Below, one piece after another: positions 35,301-46,500 of a DNA stretch of 64,000 bases. Made by a program: the position numbers and the translations under genes. The DNA is from Capitulum mitella (lineage: Eukaryota; Arthropoda; Thecostraca; Pollicipedomorpha; Pollicipedidae): the NCBI GenBank assembly GCA_030062745.1, contig CP099840.1:12848437-12912436 (forward strand), read 5' to 3'. The notes beneath the pieces were generated by a model. The model saw only the letters and a list, made by a program, of their open reading frames with translations. It was not told the origin of the DNA and did no database searches. Within the stretch, counting starts at the first letter, position 1; every line of letters starts with the position of its first letter.

Positions 35301-38164
35301 CACGGACCCTTGTGTCTTTGGCTACCCACGGGACCTTTCCGTGGGTGGCCAACTATACAAGGATACTTTTTACACAGCACACCCTGTGCATAGCTAGAGT
35401 CTCTGGACCTGATCAGGGCTGGGGGGCCATTGGTGTTCCCAGGGTCATTTGAAAGTCAGCGGTCCAAACGTGCCCGTAAGAAGGAAGAGAACTGAAATTC
35501 AGGAACAACGGGGGCTCCTGAATTTCAGTGATAACCCAAATACAATCCCTAGGCCTGGCCAGGGGCTCTGACCGCGTTCAAATGCCCTAGATACACCCAG
35601 AGTTGATGCTCAAGAGCCATTCAGGAGCCAGTCCAAAAGTCCTCCAGACATTCAAAGGGTATTCGAGAAACGGCCTGGGATCCTTGGTGTACCCAGAGGT
35701 CCTAACGGGTCTTTGACATTCGACACAGGGGCCCCTGACTTCCAAGGAACCCTACATACACTGGAGCCTTTGCAGTGGCGTACCCAGGATTTCGTCAAGG
35801 CGGGGGTCAGATAAGGTCATGGGCCCCTTTCATCCAAGGGGCCCTTTTCATGGCTTAGGGACCCTCTTTTTTATTTGAAGCCTTTTTAGTTTCAAGACCC
35901 TATTTTGATGCCTCGCAGGCCAGTGGTGTACCCAGGATTTTGTTCTGTGAGTGGTGTTCCCAGGCACCTTAAACTGCCAAAAGAAGTGGAGCCATCTGTC
36001 CCAGGGGACCCCCACCACCACTAAGAGGCATGGCCCTAACCACCTTGGGTAGGCCAGGGCCCCTCTTCAAGTGCAGAGATCCTCCACATACGTACATGGG
36101 AAGGGTGGGGGTGGGGGGGGGGGGGCTCTAGAAAGTACAAGGAGCCATTGGTGTATTCAGGAGCCAGTTGAGTCAGGAGCCTTGGCTTGCGATGGCCGTC
36201 TTCAGAAAATCGTGCACATGTCTAGAGTCTCTGGACCTGGCCAGGGGCACGGGCCCTTGGTGTATTTGGGGACTCTTTAAAAGCCAGGGGCTCGGGGCCC
36301 GTGCCTACTGGTCACTTATCGCAGACCAAGATAATCTACGAACGAATCTACTCATAGGCAACCCTTCCCATGAAGTCCTTGCTAGCTGCAAGCTGGTTTG
36401 CCACTGGTGTACAGCTTGTGAAGTCTCGTCAAGGAACGACACGAACAAATTGTTATAGGCGGGGGCGGTGGAGGGCGGGAACGGCAGACATAACCTTCAC
36501 GGCGTCCCTGAAGGTCAAAAGGCATGACGTAGCTGAAGAAACCTGCAGGCAGGCCGTAATGTACGCCGGCTCTTGCGCGCCCGGCAGTCAGGCCATTTCA
36601 CGGCGCAGTGATGGCATGCCTCCTTTCTTGTTCCCCTCCTCCTCCCCGTGTCCCTACACTGACGGTAGAACTAACGTTTTTAAAATTCGCGGCTCCCGCC
36701 CAGTCAACTTTTTGATGTCCGGGCTTTTGTGCGCGTTGCAGGCTAAGTGTGTGGGTGTTGTGGTCGTCAGAAAACAGAATCAAACTTTCAATGAAAAAAT
36801 GTCTCTTGCAGTCCGTTTTCGTGGTTATTAGGAGCGACTGGCCTCCCATGTGTTTCGCCAATTCAAAGACTGCAGTTAAAACAGCTTGCTGTAACAGAGC
36901 CTATGAGAAAGACAGCAGCTACAGGTCTGATGGAGTCGCCACCATCTCACCGCGAAGGCTGGGAAGATAGAACACTTAGGCAAGGATGGAATTCGAAGTT
37001 TGCGGAACGAAAACCAAGAAATTGCGAGTTGAGCCATGCAGCGTGTTTGTGCTTTGTATTTCTGTATGCGGGTCGGTGTGCACGGTGCCCTGTTGCACGG
37101 TGTGGGTGAGTACCCATTTGCGTGCCTTCGTGCCTATGTGCCCCTTTTCCCTTCCGCCGGCTCTTGGCCAGCACTGATACTGTGGACCGAATAGCCGCTT
37201 CGAAATTTACCACTGAGAGTGTCCCAAAGTAGAAGGCTAAAGCAATCGGCTAAAGGTAAGTTGCTGCCCGACGAAATCGCAAGCAATCCTTTGTATAATT
37301 GCCACCAATGTAAAGAATGTATCATCCTGTTTCTAACCGTTTTTTCCACTACTTGATTTTCTAAAAAATAACAACAAAATCTTAACGATAACGTACCATA
37401 CTTAATACCGTGCTGCAGTCGACTGGCGGAGAACAACATTATTCCGCGGCGGAAAATGTAGTGCCGCCAAGGTTAAGGTTATTGACATCAAGAATGTGTA
37501 GACCCAGCATGCATTTTCAAGGGATTAATGACGTCATATAAATGAAAATTCTATTCTGTTGCCACAAACTGAACTTGGAGGAACTGCTAAATTATTACGC
37601 CGTTATATTATTGTATTAGATAATTGTCGGGATATCTGATATCAGTATTATTACATTATGACATTTAATACTCGTTAGATTAGGTTGCTAGGTTGGGTTA
37701 TGCTGGGCTAGGTTAGATAAGGTTAGGTTAGGTTAGGTTAGGCAAGGCTAGGTTAGGTTAGGTTAGGTTAGGGTAAATTTTTATGTATTGTTTTATTTCA
37801 CCTCCTAATATTTTCCAGTTTTGTTCCGTGATTTCTTGTGCTGGGCTAGGTTAGATAAGGTTAGTTTAGGTTAGGTTAGGTTAGGTTAGGTTAGGTTGGG
37901 TTAGGCCAGGCTAGGCTAGGTTAGGTTAGGTTTGGTTAGGTTTGGTTACTATGGTAGGCTAGGGTAAATTTTTATTTATTGTTTTATTTCACTTCCTAAT
38001 ATTTTCCAGTTGTGTTCCGTGATTTCTTTTTCAGATATTTTATTTCACTGCTTTTTATTTTTTTGTATTTTTCAAATTGCAACTACATTTTGCCATGTTT
38101 GTAATATTTTTACTTTTTTACTATTATTGTTTATTATTACTATTATTATTATTATTGTTATTAC

Positions 38165-38198
<34 letters not shown>

Positions 38199-38837
38199 TT
38201 TACAACGGTTAACTTTTTATTTTAAAGATAATTTATATCGCATTAATTATTTCCGAAACTTTTTTATTACTCTTGATTGCACCTTGAGTCCGACCGCCGA
38301 CCAATCGGCGTCGAGATCTCACGTAAACAAACTATTTAACGCAGAAACGTGAAAAATCCCTACGCCAGCGTCTGGCGGTTAGCATACCAGTGACGACGCA
38401 ATCTGTTTCGGGGGAAATGATGTGTTTCAAGTTTTTCGGGCTGAAATCGTAAGTAATGCTTATCAGTATTGCATTTGAAACGCCTTGCAACCACTACTAC
38501 GATTATTTTCCCTCGAAGTAAGCACTCTGTCAAAATCTTACTGTTGACCTTGTGCAGATTTCATCGCCAGTGATTCTGGCGTAGACAGGCAGCGCCATTT
38601 TTCCTCATGAAAAGCTCCCACAAGCGTGGTATTAGTGCCTAAAGCATTTTTCGGTACACCCAAGCTGTGGCCCAAATGATATAGTAACAGATCGGAAACT
38701 GTTGGACAAACATAGTCTGGAGACGACATAATCTTATTGTGTCCTACATGTATGCCTATGCGCATACTTCTGTAGAACATACAGATACTTACGCGCTTGC
38801 GCATGTACACACACGCATATATACATGATATATATGC

Positions 38838-38885
<48 letters not shown>

Positions 38886-39970
38886 GCGCGTGAGTGTGTG
38901 CATATGTGTGTTACATATATTATGTAAACCATTCCAAATATTTTCATTTTTATGCTTTTCGTGCACACTACCAATTCTCTGGTGATGGGCCCCATTGCCG
39001 CCAGGAGGGGCCTGCTTGCCCCATCCGAAAATAGGATCCTCCGCCACAGATCGGGACGGAATCGTGCTGTCCAACAACTGCGCTGCACGTGTCTCGATGT
39101 GGCCGTTTGGATTTCTTGTCGTCATTACATCTGCGTGCTTGCGGTCTCGGATATACAAACTGTCTCGGCGGGCGGTAATTGGCCCAGAGGCGTGGCGCAG
39201 CGTCTGGACTCCCTGGTCTGTTTATCTGCGATGGAGCCGGCGCCTGCTTGGTTCGCCCTGACGTAAATAGCGGTCGAATGATGCGTGAGTCGGCCGTTTT
39301 GCCACACGACATTAAGTAATATCATTATGTTACTTTATATCATTATGTATAATAATACCATAATTATAATATCAAATATTATATCACTATAAATCATAAT
39401 TGCGACCGATATTTTCTGTTTATTTCTTTTTTAGCTCACATTGGTGTGCTTGTGATATTCGAGCCTTTGAAGGCGTTCTTTTTCCCCGCTCGTTCTAAAA
39501 GTAACAGACCTACCAAAACGCTCCTAAAAATCGCACATATTTTAAGCTACATTGTTGGAATAGTCGGCGGTAAAGCTGTTTTATCCGAACGATGGCCAGT
39601 TGCGGCGTCGTCTGACCTGCGCTCTGGTCCGCAGCACGGCGTGGACGTGTTCGAGCATTTCGGCGCCAGCCGAATCCTGCACCGGTGCATGACGGCCGTC
39701 CACCCGGACTACCACCACCAGGGCATCGCCAAGGAGCTGGTCGACACCAGCTCGTTCGACCTGGCGCGCAAGGAGGGCTGCCAGGCGGTGGTGGCCGGCG
39801 TCACGCACCGGGCCGCCCAGAAGATCCTGCTGACGCAGGGCTTCGAGGTGCTGCGCGAGCTGCATTACCTGGACAGCGTCACGCTCACCGGCAGCCCGTA
39901 CTTCGACGAGACGCGGCTCGGCCACCACAAGTCGGCCAAGCTGATGGGCGTCTCACTGCTGGAGACGTAG
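31742..39970 (+). CDS. Arylalkylamine N-acetyltransferase-like protein (GNAT family)
   Basis: Three exons, 31742..31840, 32971..33213 and 39635..39970, join in phase 0 to give 225 residues, typical for arthropod dopamine/arylalkylamine N-acetyltransferases. These enzymes move acetyl from acetyl-CoA to dopamine, serotonin or other arylalkylamines and act in amine inactivation, cuticle sclerotisation and pigmentation. Residues 20-33 (DLMLDTFFTREPL) match the N-terminal motif with the glutamate (E31) catalytic in the insect enzymes. Residues 115-150 (VDVFEHFG, then TAVHPDYHHQGIAKELV) are the beta-4/acetyl-CoA pyrophosphate-binding region. The family usually has Arg or Gln three residues before the central Gly, and this protein has His. 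The C-terminus has the GF..L and Y-F-DE pattern. Introns are 1.1 kb and 6.4 kb and full of repeats. A candidate poly(A) signal lies at 40913. The exact substrate cannot be told. Confidence 0.82.
32281..32332. repeat. (TA)n microsatellite in AANAT-like intron 1
   Basis: A TA dinucleotide run of about 45 bases, flanked by TGTA and CACA. Confidence 0.85.
32971..33213 (+). CDS. AANAT-like exon 2
   Basis: It encodes residues 34-114, AMSVSGAPGSTREEV to LVFGFTEELG. The acceptor is CCCTGTTTCAG and the donor is GGG|GTGAGG, phase 0 at both ends. It carries the middle GNAT strands (MLLAVDADEDRLVGATLNN). Confidence 0.82.
34690..36340. repeat. Degenerate GGGGCCC-rich repeat field
   Basis: Phrases such as CCTTTGAAAGTCAGGGGCC, AATGGGCC, GACTTCCAG and CTGGTCAGG recur in roughly the same order through about 1.6 kb, at irregular spacing. 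It looks like a decayed satellite with unit length on the order of 150-235 bases. Confidence 0.55.
37676..38033. repeat. TTAGG-like arrays within a tandem duplication
   Basis: Runs of GGTTAGGTTAGG occur twice, at about 37717-37772 and 37850-37960. Each is embedded in a duplicated block that starts TGCTGGGCTAGGTTAGATAA (37701 and about 37839) and ends GTTCCGTGATTTCTT. The orientation is opposite to the CCTAA array at 5.7 kb. Confidence 0.75.
38121..38205. repeat. (ATT)n microsatellite
   Basis: An imperfect ATT/TTA trinucleotide run of about 80 bases. Confidence 0.85.
38838..38882. repeat. (TA)n microsatellite
   Basis: A TA dinucleotide run. Long tyrosine/isoleucine open frames spanning it on both strands are artefacts. 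Confidence 0.85.
39635..39970 (+). CDS. AANAT-like exon 3 (terminal)
   Basis: It encodes residues 115-225, HGVDVFEHFGASRIL to GVSLLET, and a TAG stop. The acceptor is TCTGGTCCGCAG. It contains the acetyl-CoA-binding loop and the C-terminal GNAT strands. Confidence 0.85.
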   Translation, partial: HGVDVFEHFGASRILHRCMTAVHPDYHHQGIAKELVDTSSFDLARKEGCQAVVAGVTHRAAQKILLTQGFEVLRELHYLDSVTLTGSPYFDETRLGHHKSAKLMGVSLLET

Positions 39971-42900
39971 CCGCCGCAGCGGCGACGGCACGGCGCGCCT
40001 GACCAACGTTAACCGGACGGCCGCGGGGCGGGGGGCAGCGATGGGGCTTCCTGTCGGCTGTCAGAGGTCCCAACAGAGCGGTCGGCGGCCTCCAAACCGG
40101 AAATGGGTCTGATTCCTGGCGGAGATAACTCCACCTCGCCCTACTGTAAACGACATGCGTCAAAAGATAGCCAGACATACGCAGTACTGCACTGTGCTGG
40201 CATACATCTGGCACACATCCTCGGACATCGAGGCTGTTACAGTTCTCGTCGTAATGCACATGTTAGGACTGGGGAGGAGAAGGGCGTGAATTTTGAGGGG
40301 AAGGACGGGAAAGGACGTGAGGTTTACTGGGCAGAGAGGAAGCGGACTTGCTGTCGGGTAGGAATTGGAATGAGTCATCTGGGGCGCTGCAGCCACCATG
40401 CGCTGCGTTCAAGAGGTCGGCAAACTAAGGAGAAAGATAAGGATTATGTGAAATTAATGGCACTTAATTACGTGAGATCACGGATGATTACGGTACTTGA
40501 AATTAGCATTGCTGGCGGAGGGAAGCCAATTACTGGTGGCGCAGGGAATCTGTTTCTGGCAACAGTTAACTGCCCAAGACGTGACGGTTCTATTAGTTTC
40601 TTTCTGACCATTTGTTTGGCTTCAATCGTTTTCTTTTTTTAAGCAAGCGACTCTGCGGCACGTTTCAACGTGCGAGACATAGGGACAACTAAACGGTGCC
40701 AACGGGAGCCCTACCTCTGCCAACGACTGATACGCCAGATTTGTCCCAGTTGGCACTTTTAAACACCTGCACCGACGTGGCAAGTCGACTTTCAACCAAA
40801 GGGAAGCATTCGGCTGAATTCGAAGTACCGCTTGAGTGGTGTTTAGTTCAGACTCGCTGAAACATTGAATGTCAACGGTATGCATCGATTACCACGTTGA
40901 ATACAGATACCGAATAAATAACAAACGAGGCTACAGTAGCCCTGTTTACATCGGCCTTCTCCGAAACCGCACTGCCAGTTTGGCCCACAAGGCCGCCAGC
41001 GCTGATTGGCCGGCCGGCCGGCAGCAATGTTGACCGCACTCCTCGCAATTGCCAGACAGAGACGTTTCCGGAGCTGGACTCCGGGACCTTGCGCCGGGTA
41101 TGCTGCCGGGTCACGACGGCACGCGGGCTGGCCTCGTTCCGGTTCCAGTGCTAAGGTGACCATGGTAAATGTTGCGTCAGCGTTTCGCCCAGTCGGGCCA
41201 CGTCTCCGAGACCATGCAGTGACATGCGCAGGTCAGTGAAGGGGTCAATGCGAAACGAGGATAACCTACATTTATATCATTCTCGCGTCAAATTTCTTAC
41301 AGTGCTCGGATAGCTGATAATTGCACATATGTTCTACGTTCACTTCACACTTCTATTGAAATCACTGCGGCCAAATTCGTCCAAAGCGGTCGTCAGAGAT
41401 GAGTAAAAAAAGTTAATGTAGCCGGGCATTTCTGTGTAAGTAGCGCCCTCTTGCGCGTCCTCCCCTAGGCCCCAATAACCAACCAACCTGCACGTCCTCC
41501 CCAAAGCCCCAATTCCACCTTGACCTTGGCCACAACGTGTAACGCCGGCCACTTACTAAAAATTCTAGTTTCTCTAGTCCTCTACCCAAACTGAGCAGCC
41601 AAACTGCGACCCAGTCCGCGATACCCTACCGCTAGCCATTTGTAATATCGGTGTCCGTGTATTCGCCGTCCCGAGAATCTCACCTCGGAATAGGTGGCGT
41701 TCGCGTCGGACCTCGGCGCGGCACGAGGTCCCGGTCCTCCGAACTTTTCTGACAGTATGTTTTAAGATTCAGGATTCATTTCCTCAAAACTTTCTCCCGC
41801 TAGATTTCGGTTTTACGTGAATTCACCAGGTCACTTAAGAGCTTAAACGTACTGCTTGAAGCGGGTCTAGTACCTGACCAGATCGCACCTGAGAACGGCC
41901 TGCTCGAAGGTCAAGTTCGGGACGAACGTCCCATCTCCCTAAGCCTTTCGCGGACGCGGCGCGGCAGCTCCAGCTCGGCCAGCGGCTCAGCCAACGTGAG
42001 CTCCTCTCCATCTGGCGGATGGCCTTTCCGAGTTTGCGGCAGCGGCGCTCCTTCCGAGCGTGGATCACTGCAGTATCGGCTTCTACACCGGCTCGGCTCA
42101 GTGACCGAGTCACAATCACTTCCCGTCCGCATCGTCTATCAACCATCAGAATCAAATCGCAGATTTCCTGTCATTCCATCGTCACTGAATCAGAATGGGG
42201 TTGGTTCACTCTCAAAAGCCGCGAGGACTCAGAATCAATCGATTCCAAGACCACTACAGGACTTCAGTGAAACGGGCGGTGAATCAATTCAATGAAGGTG
42301 AATCAAGCACATGTCCGGTGAGAGCATTGCTACACGGCAGTGCAGCCTCTTTATATATTTGTAATTCCACTAACCCAGAGTTCGGCAATATGTCCAAAAT
42401 ACCCTCCCAATGAGAGAGGTCGTTTTATTTAACCACTAATATTTGTCATCACACTTATTATCATAAGTGGAAAGGAAAGGCATTCCATTCAGCATGTCTC
42501 ATGTGCATGGCTTCCAGATAGAAACGTAAGGACCGTGCGTCAGTGGTCACGTCACGCGTATTAAAAAAATACTTGACCTTGCTCCTGCAATATTTAGGCA
42601 GAGCCGTCGAAGCCGAATCAAAAGGGAATGATTACCATTAAGGGGACAATCAAGTCCCCTTAAAACAAACATAAGGGGACAATCAAGTCCCCTTAAATAT
42701 AGTGGACTCAGGCAAAGTATTCGTGCCTAGGCGGTCCATGTCTCTTCCGAGTAAGACACAATGGATAACGGATTGCTCATTCTTCAGCTGCGAGATGATG
42801 CAGAGGTGTAGGTGGACTACGGGACACTGGTCGATCTGGGTCTGTCGGTAGTCCTACTCGAAACCCTTCCTTGATTCTTGAAGGGGCTACGGTGCTGTGT

Positions 42901-43425
42901 GACTATCACTATCAGTTGACGGAGGCAAATGATTGTAAGGTAATCGTGGCGTTGAGAAAACGTCGTTTCCACACTTGGGGTACCGTGGTTCTGGCAGGCA
43001 GTTGGATAATCCTACGTTTGGTCACTGGCTGGACTAAAACTAGTTTTGGCCAGCGTTTTGCTAACCCTGCGATGCGTATGAGATCAGGCCATTTTACACA
43101 TCACATTTCCAATTTTCCTCCCTGAATTTTTCCCGCAGCTGTACTGACAGACTTTCTACAGGATTTCCTTCCAATGAAGGCTACAAAAACCAAGCCGAAG
43201 TATGAAGGTTCGTCTTATGGGCCGTTAAACACAGTAGCGCCCTCATCTGCCAATACCTGTGTTGTGTCGCCAGCGTCTTCATCATTCAGTGCCATGCGCG
43301 GTTATTATTCACGTTACAATCTACGTGTGCGACCAATATCGCGTCACCGGCCCAGATTTCAGCTACTTCAGATGCAGTTCGATCAAAGGCGGAATATCAC
43401 CAGGGGACTTGTATTGGTGATCGCA
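39971..43425. other. Intergenic: AANAT-like 3' end to RPL13A 3' end
   Basis: The two genes converge here. An AATAAA at 40913-40918 may serve the plus-strand AANAT-like gene, about 0.9 kb past its stop. No recognised gene is present. 41880-42130 is GC-rich with overlapping open frames and no known motif. Twin perfect hairpin sequences lie at 42638-42663 and 42672-42695. Confidence 0.5.
42638..42695. repeat. Two copies of a perfect hairpin (TAAGGGGAC arms)
   Basis: Copy one has 10-base arms TTAAGGGGAC/GTCCCCTTAA around the loop AATCAA. Copy two, 8 bases on, has the same arms (9 bases) and the same loop. Confidence 0.8.
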
Positions 43426-43512
43426 TTACACGACGCACCCCAATGCGGACAGTTCCTTTTCGATAGGGGCGATCTGTTTCGACACCTGTTTCAAGGCGCG
43501 GGACTTCAGCTT
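43426..43512 (-). CDS. RPL13A: RPL13A exon 6 (terminal)
   Basis: It encodes [20 protein letters not shown] to GCVV and a TAA stop. The acceptor is TTTTGTTGTTTCCAG. A longer open frame on the opposite strand here is an antisense shadow. Confidence 0.9.
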   Translation of the reverse strand, partial: KLKSRALKQVSKQIAPIEKELSALGCVV

Positions 43513-46500
43513 CTGGAAACAACAAAAGTTTCGGTTAACCAAACCGCAGCCCGTAGTGAAATAGACAAAGTGAAGCCAAAATAAAAAAACACATTTCGAA
43601 TGAAAAAGAACAAAACAGCCTCACTTTACCACTATATCAATGATTGGACTTGATGTGAAAGAGTAATTCTGATACACGGAAGCTAAAAATGCTGCATATA
43701 CGCCACAATGCACCTAACAAGCAATCTTGTGGCTCATTTTCAGCTTATTGCAAACGCCCCTACGCCAGATAAGAAGTTGCCTTGTGTGACGTACAACGAA
43801 CGGGCTAACTGGCCATTACTAGGCAGCTGGACAGGACTAAACTAAGAGCATTACCACTGCATCGCTCAGTTCGATTTTTCCTGTATGTTATGACAGACCT
43901 CACTCCGCCTGCGGTGTCGTTCGCCATCACGAACACCCACCTTTTGCTGGGCGATCTTCTTGGCATAGACGTGATCCCTGACGCGGCGTCGCGCTTCCAG
44001 AGTTTTGACAACGTCCTGGTACTTCCAGCCGACCTCGTGGCCCAGCCGGCCCAGGTCACAGTACTGCCGACAAAAGAGCGGGTCACAAAACGCACCACAC
44101 CAGAAACATCTCGTCCCGTCTCGAACAGGGGAACAGGGTCCAGTACTTCGCGACGGAAATGCCACAGCAACTGAGGCCGGGACGAGGGGGAAGGAGTCCA
44201 CTTTCTCGTGTCGATTATCATAATCTGCCAGGTTCTTCCTTCAGTGGCATTCTCTCAGGAAACCCATGTTAAACACAACATGTCAAAATAAGCACATGAT
44301 CTGATAGTCAGGTAAATGTCCTGTGTCCATTGTCTGACATGTTTCCAAAAGGTAACATCAAAGGCAGGTGCAACATTTACCTTGGTCTGCCCCACTTTGA
44401 CACAGGAACACATTTTAAGGAAATAAGCACATACACTGAAAAGATTGCTGGAAGAAACACATGAACCATCATGTCCAACATGAAGAAACACATGACCAAG
44501 ATCACAGTGAACCGTAACCCGCAACAATCGACAGAGTTGCAGTGGTACGCAGGCGCAGAGCGTACTTTATTGTTACTGTTTATTGGTGTTTTCGGGCGCG
44601 CCGACTACTGGGGTCATCTTGCGCCCACAAAGAGCGTACTCATTCCATTCCCAATACAACACAGAGCCAACACAACACAGCAGACTACGTACAGGGCGTC
44701 CTGGGCGGAGGCGCATCTTGCGCATTGCCGAGGGGACGACCATGCGGCGCAGCTTCTGGTACTCGCGCGGCACGCCCTCCACACAGCGCAGGTTCAGCAT
44801 GGCGTTACCGCCGCGGCGCGTCTTGTGAGGCAGCATACCTGGACACGACAGAAACACGCGCCATGGTCCTGCGCTTCGACACTGCAGACGTCAGCAAGCC
44901 AAGCTTTTCGATGATGCAATGTCACTCCCGTTAGTAACACCCTTTGGACGACTTGAGAGGGTGAGTTGCAATTGGAAGTTCTTATGTAGCACATGAGTAA
45001 GAGTTTAAGTGGCATGACGCAATGGTCCACATCACGCCACATGTCGACAAGATGTGCAAGGACTAGGGAGAGTCTCTTTTTGAAACTGCTTGACTGTGCT
45101 TATCTACCACAACATTCAAACATATCAAATACTTCGTTGATCAACACACCTCGCACGTCATTTTCTCGCGCTGGAACGCTTCTGAAAGCTGAAGCATTCA
45201 CAATAACTTGCATTATATCACCCAACCAGCTTCGCTCATGTTCGGGAAACTTCAGAAGGTGATGGAGTCCCAGCCTGCCATGACTGTTCCCAAACTTACC
45301 CCTGATGACACGTCTCAGCATCATGCCCGGAGCACGGAAGTGAAACGGACCACGAGCAGGGTTAACATTACACCTCTTCCTCAGGTATTCCATGTACTTC
45401 ATCTTGTTCCTGAAACAAATTAATGAGGATACTTAACTACATGCCCTTCCATTTCACAGCCAGGATTTTGCTTACAGAGTGCAAATATGCCAGACTCCTT
45501 TTCAAGCAAGGAGTGATCAGTAAGGAGGAAAACTGCGAAACAGTGCCTGGAAAACAGGATATTCCAGTGGCATACCCTCTAGACAGTCAAGGTTTAGAGA
45601 CATCAAGCATGCATCAGACAAAATCCCACAATCTGATTTGGCACCAACCAAAAATGCCACAGACAAGTCCTAAGATCATAAAATGTGACATCCATTAGTA
45701 ACACCCTTTGGAGGACTTGAGAGGGTGAGTTGCAACTGGAAGCATTTATGTAGCACATAAATAAAAGCATAAGTGGCATGGTGCAATGGTCCACATCATG
45801 CCACATGTCGACAAGATGTGCAGAGTTTGGAAAAAGGGAAGAATGAGACTTCCTTACATAGACATACTTCAAACATTACAAACCTATACAACCATCCACA
45901 TACCCAGTCTGTAGATGTGGCCACTCATGCTGCACTTAGCTCAGCTGTGACCGATTGAAACTGGTCAATCTAGCCAGTTTCAATCAACTGGCCAGATTGG
46001 CCAGTACTGACCAGTTCCTGATCAGTACAATCAGGAAAAGGCCAATCTGTCATTGGCCAGTTCCTGATTGGGACTGGCCAATGACAGATTGGCCAGTTCC
46101 AAAAGCAGTGTGACATCCCAACCTTAATAGCATACATTACGATTTTGTGACAAGAAGCCATAAGTGGCTTGGCTGAAATTAAACTGTGTTGTCTGGTTGA
46201 AACCACATAGCTTAAATCAATTTAGACCAGCCAGTTTACACCATGGTTTCAACTAACTTAAACCAGGCACTGGTTGAAATTTGCCAACCCTGGCACAAAC
46301 AGAAAGTGCAACACATACAGCTCTTTATAGAACAGCACCCAAGGACTTACATACCTGAAGAATGATCCAGAGATGTTAATTCCTTCACATCTCAGAACCA
46401 CCACCTTGTCCCCATTGAGGAGAGCCTTGGCCACAACCGCCGCCAGGCGGCCAAGGAGGTGGCCATTGCCATCCACTACAATGGCCTGAAACAGAAAATA

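Larger units (their letters stand above)
33214..39634 (+). other. AANAT-like intron 2: repeats, no nested gene recognised
   Basis: This 6.4 kb intron holds a CpG-poor block with a minus-strand 146-residue open frame (33752-34192) of no known family. It also holds degenerate GGGGCCC-rich repeats (about 34690-36340), a TTAGG-like array with a segmental duplication (37676-38033), an (ATT)n run (38121-38200) and a (TA)n run (38838-38880). Phrases like GTGGCGTACCCAGGATTT at about 35774 and 35932 look like ends of dispersed repeats. Confidence 0.5.

Noticed and set aside
38538..39158. 206-residue minus-strand open frame
   Set aside because: It runs through a (TA)n microsatellite and has no family features or splice context.
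43174..43584. 136-residue plus-strand open frame
   Set aside because: It lies antisense to RPL13A exon 6, which has family-matching protein and a good splice acceptor on the other strand.
44255..44527. Possible third snoRNA or small exon in RPL13A intron 4
   Set aside because: Hairpins such as GTCAG/CTGAC and TCAAA/TTTGA can be drawn and an ACA is present. No acceptable H box lies between them, and box C/D spacing is wrong. It shows no similarity to the two 143-base copies.
44573..45872. Small minus-strand peptides beginning MW(R/H)DVDHC in both snoRNA copies
   Set aside because: The similar open frames reflect RNA-element duplication inside introns. They are not continuous with RPL13A coding sequence.
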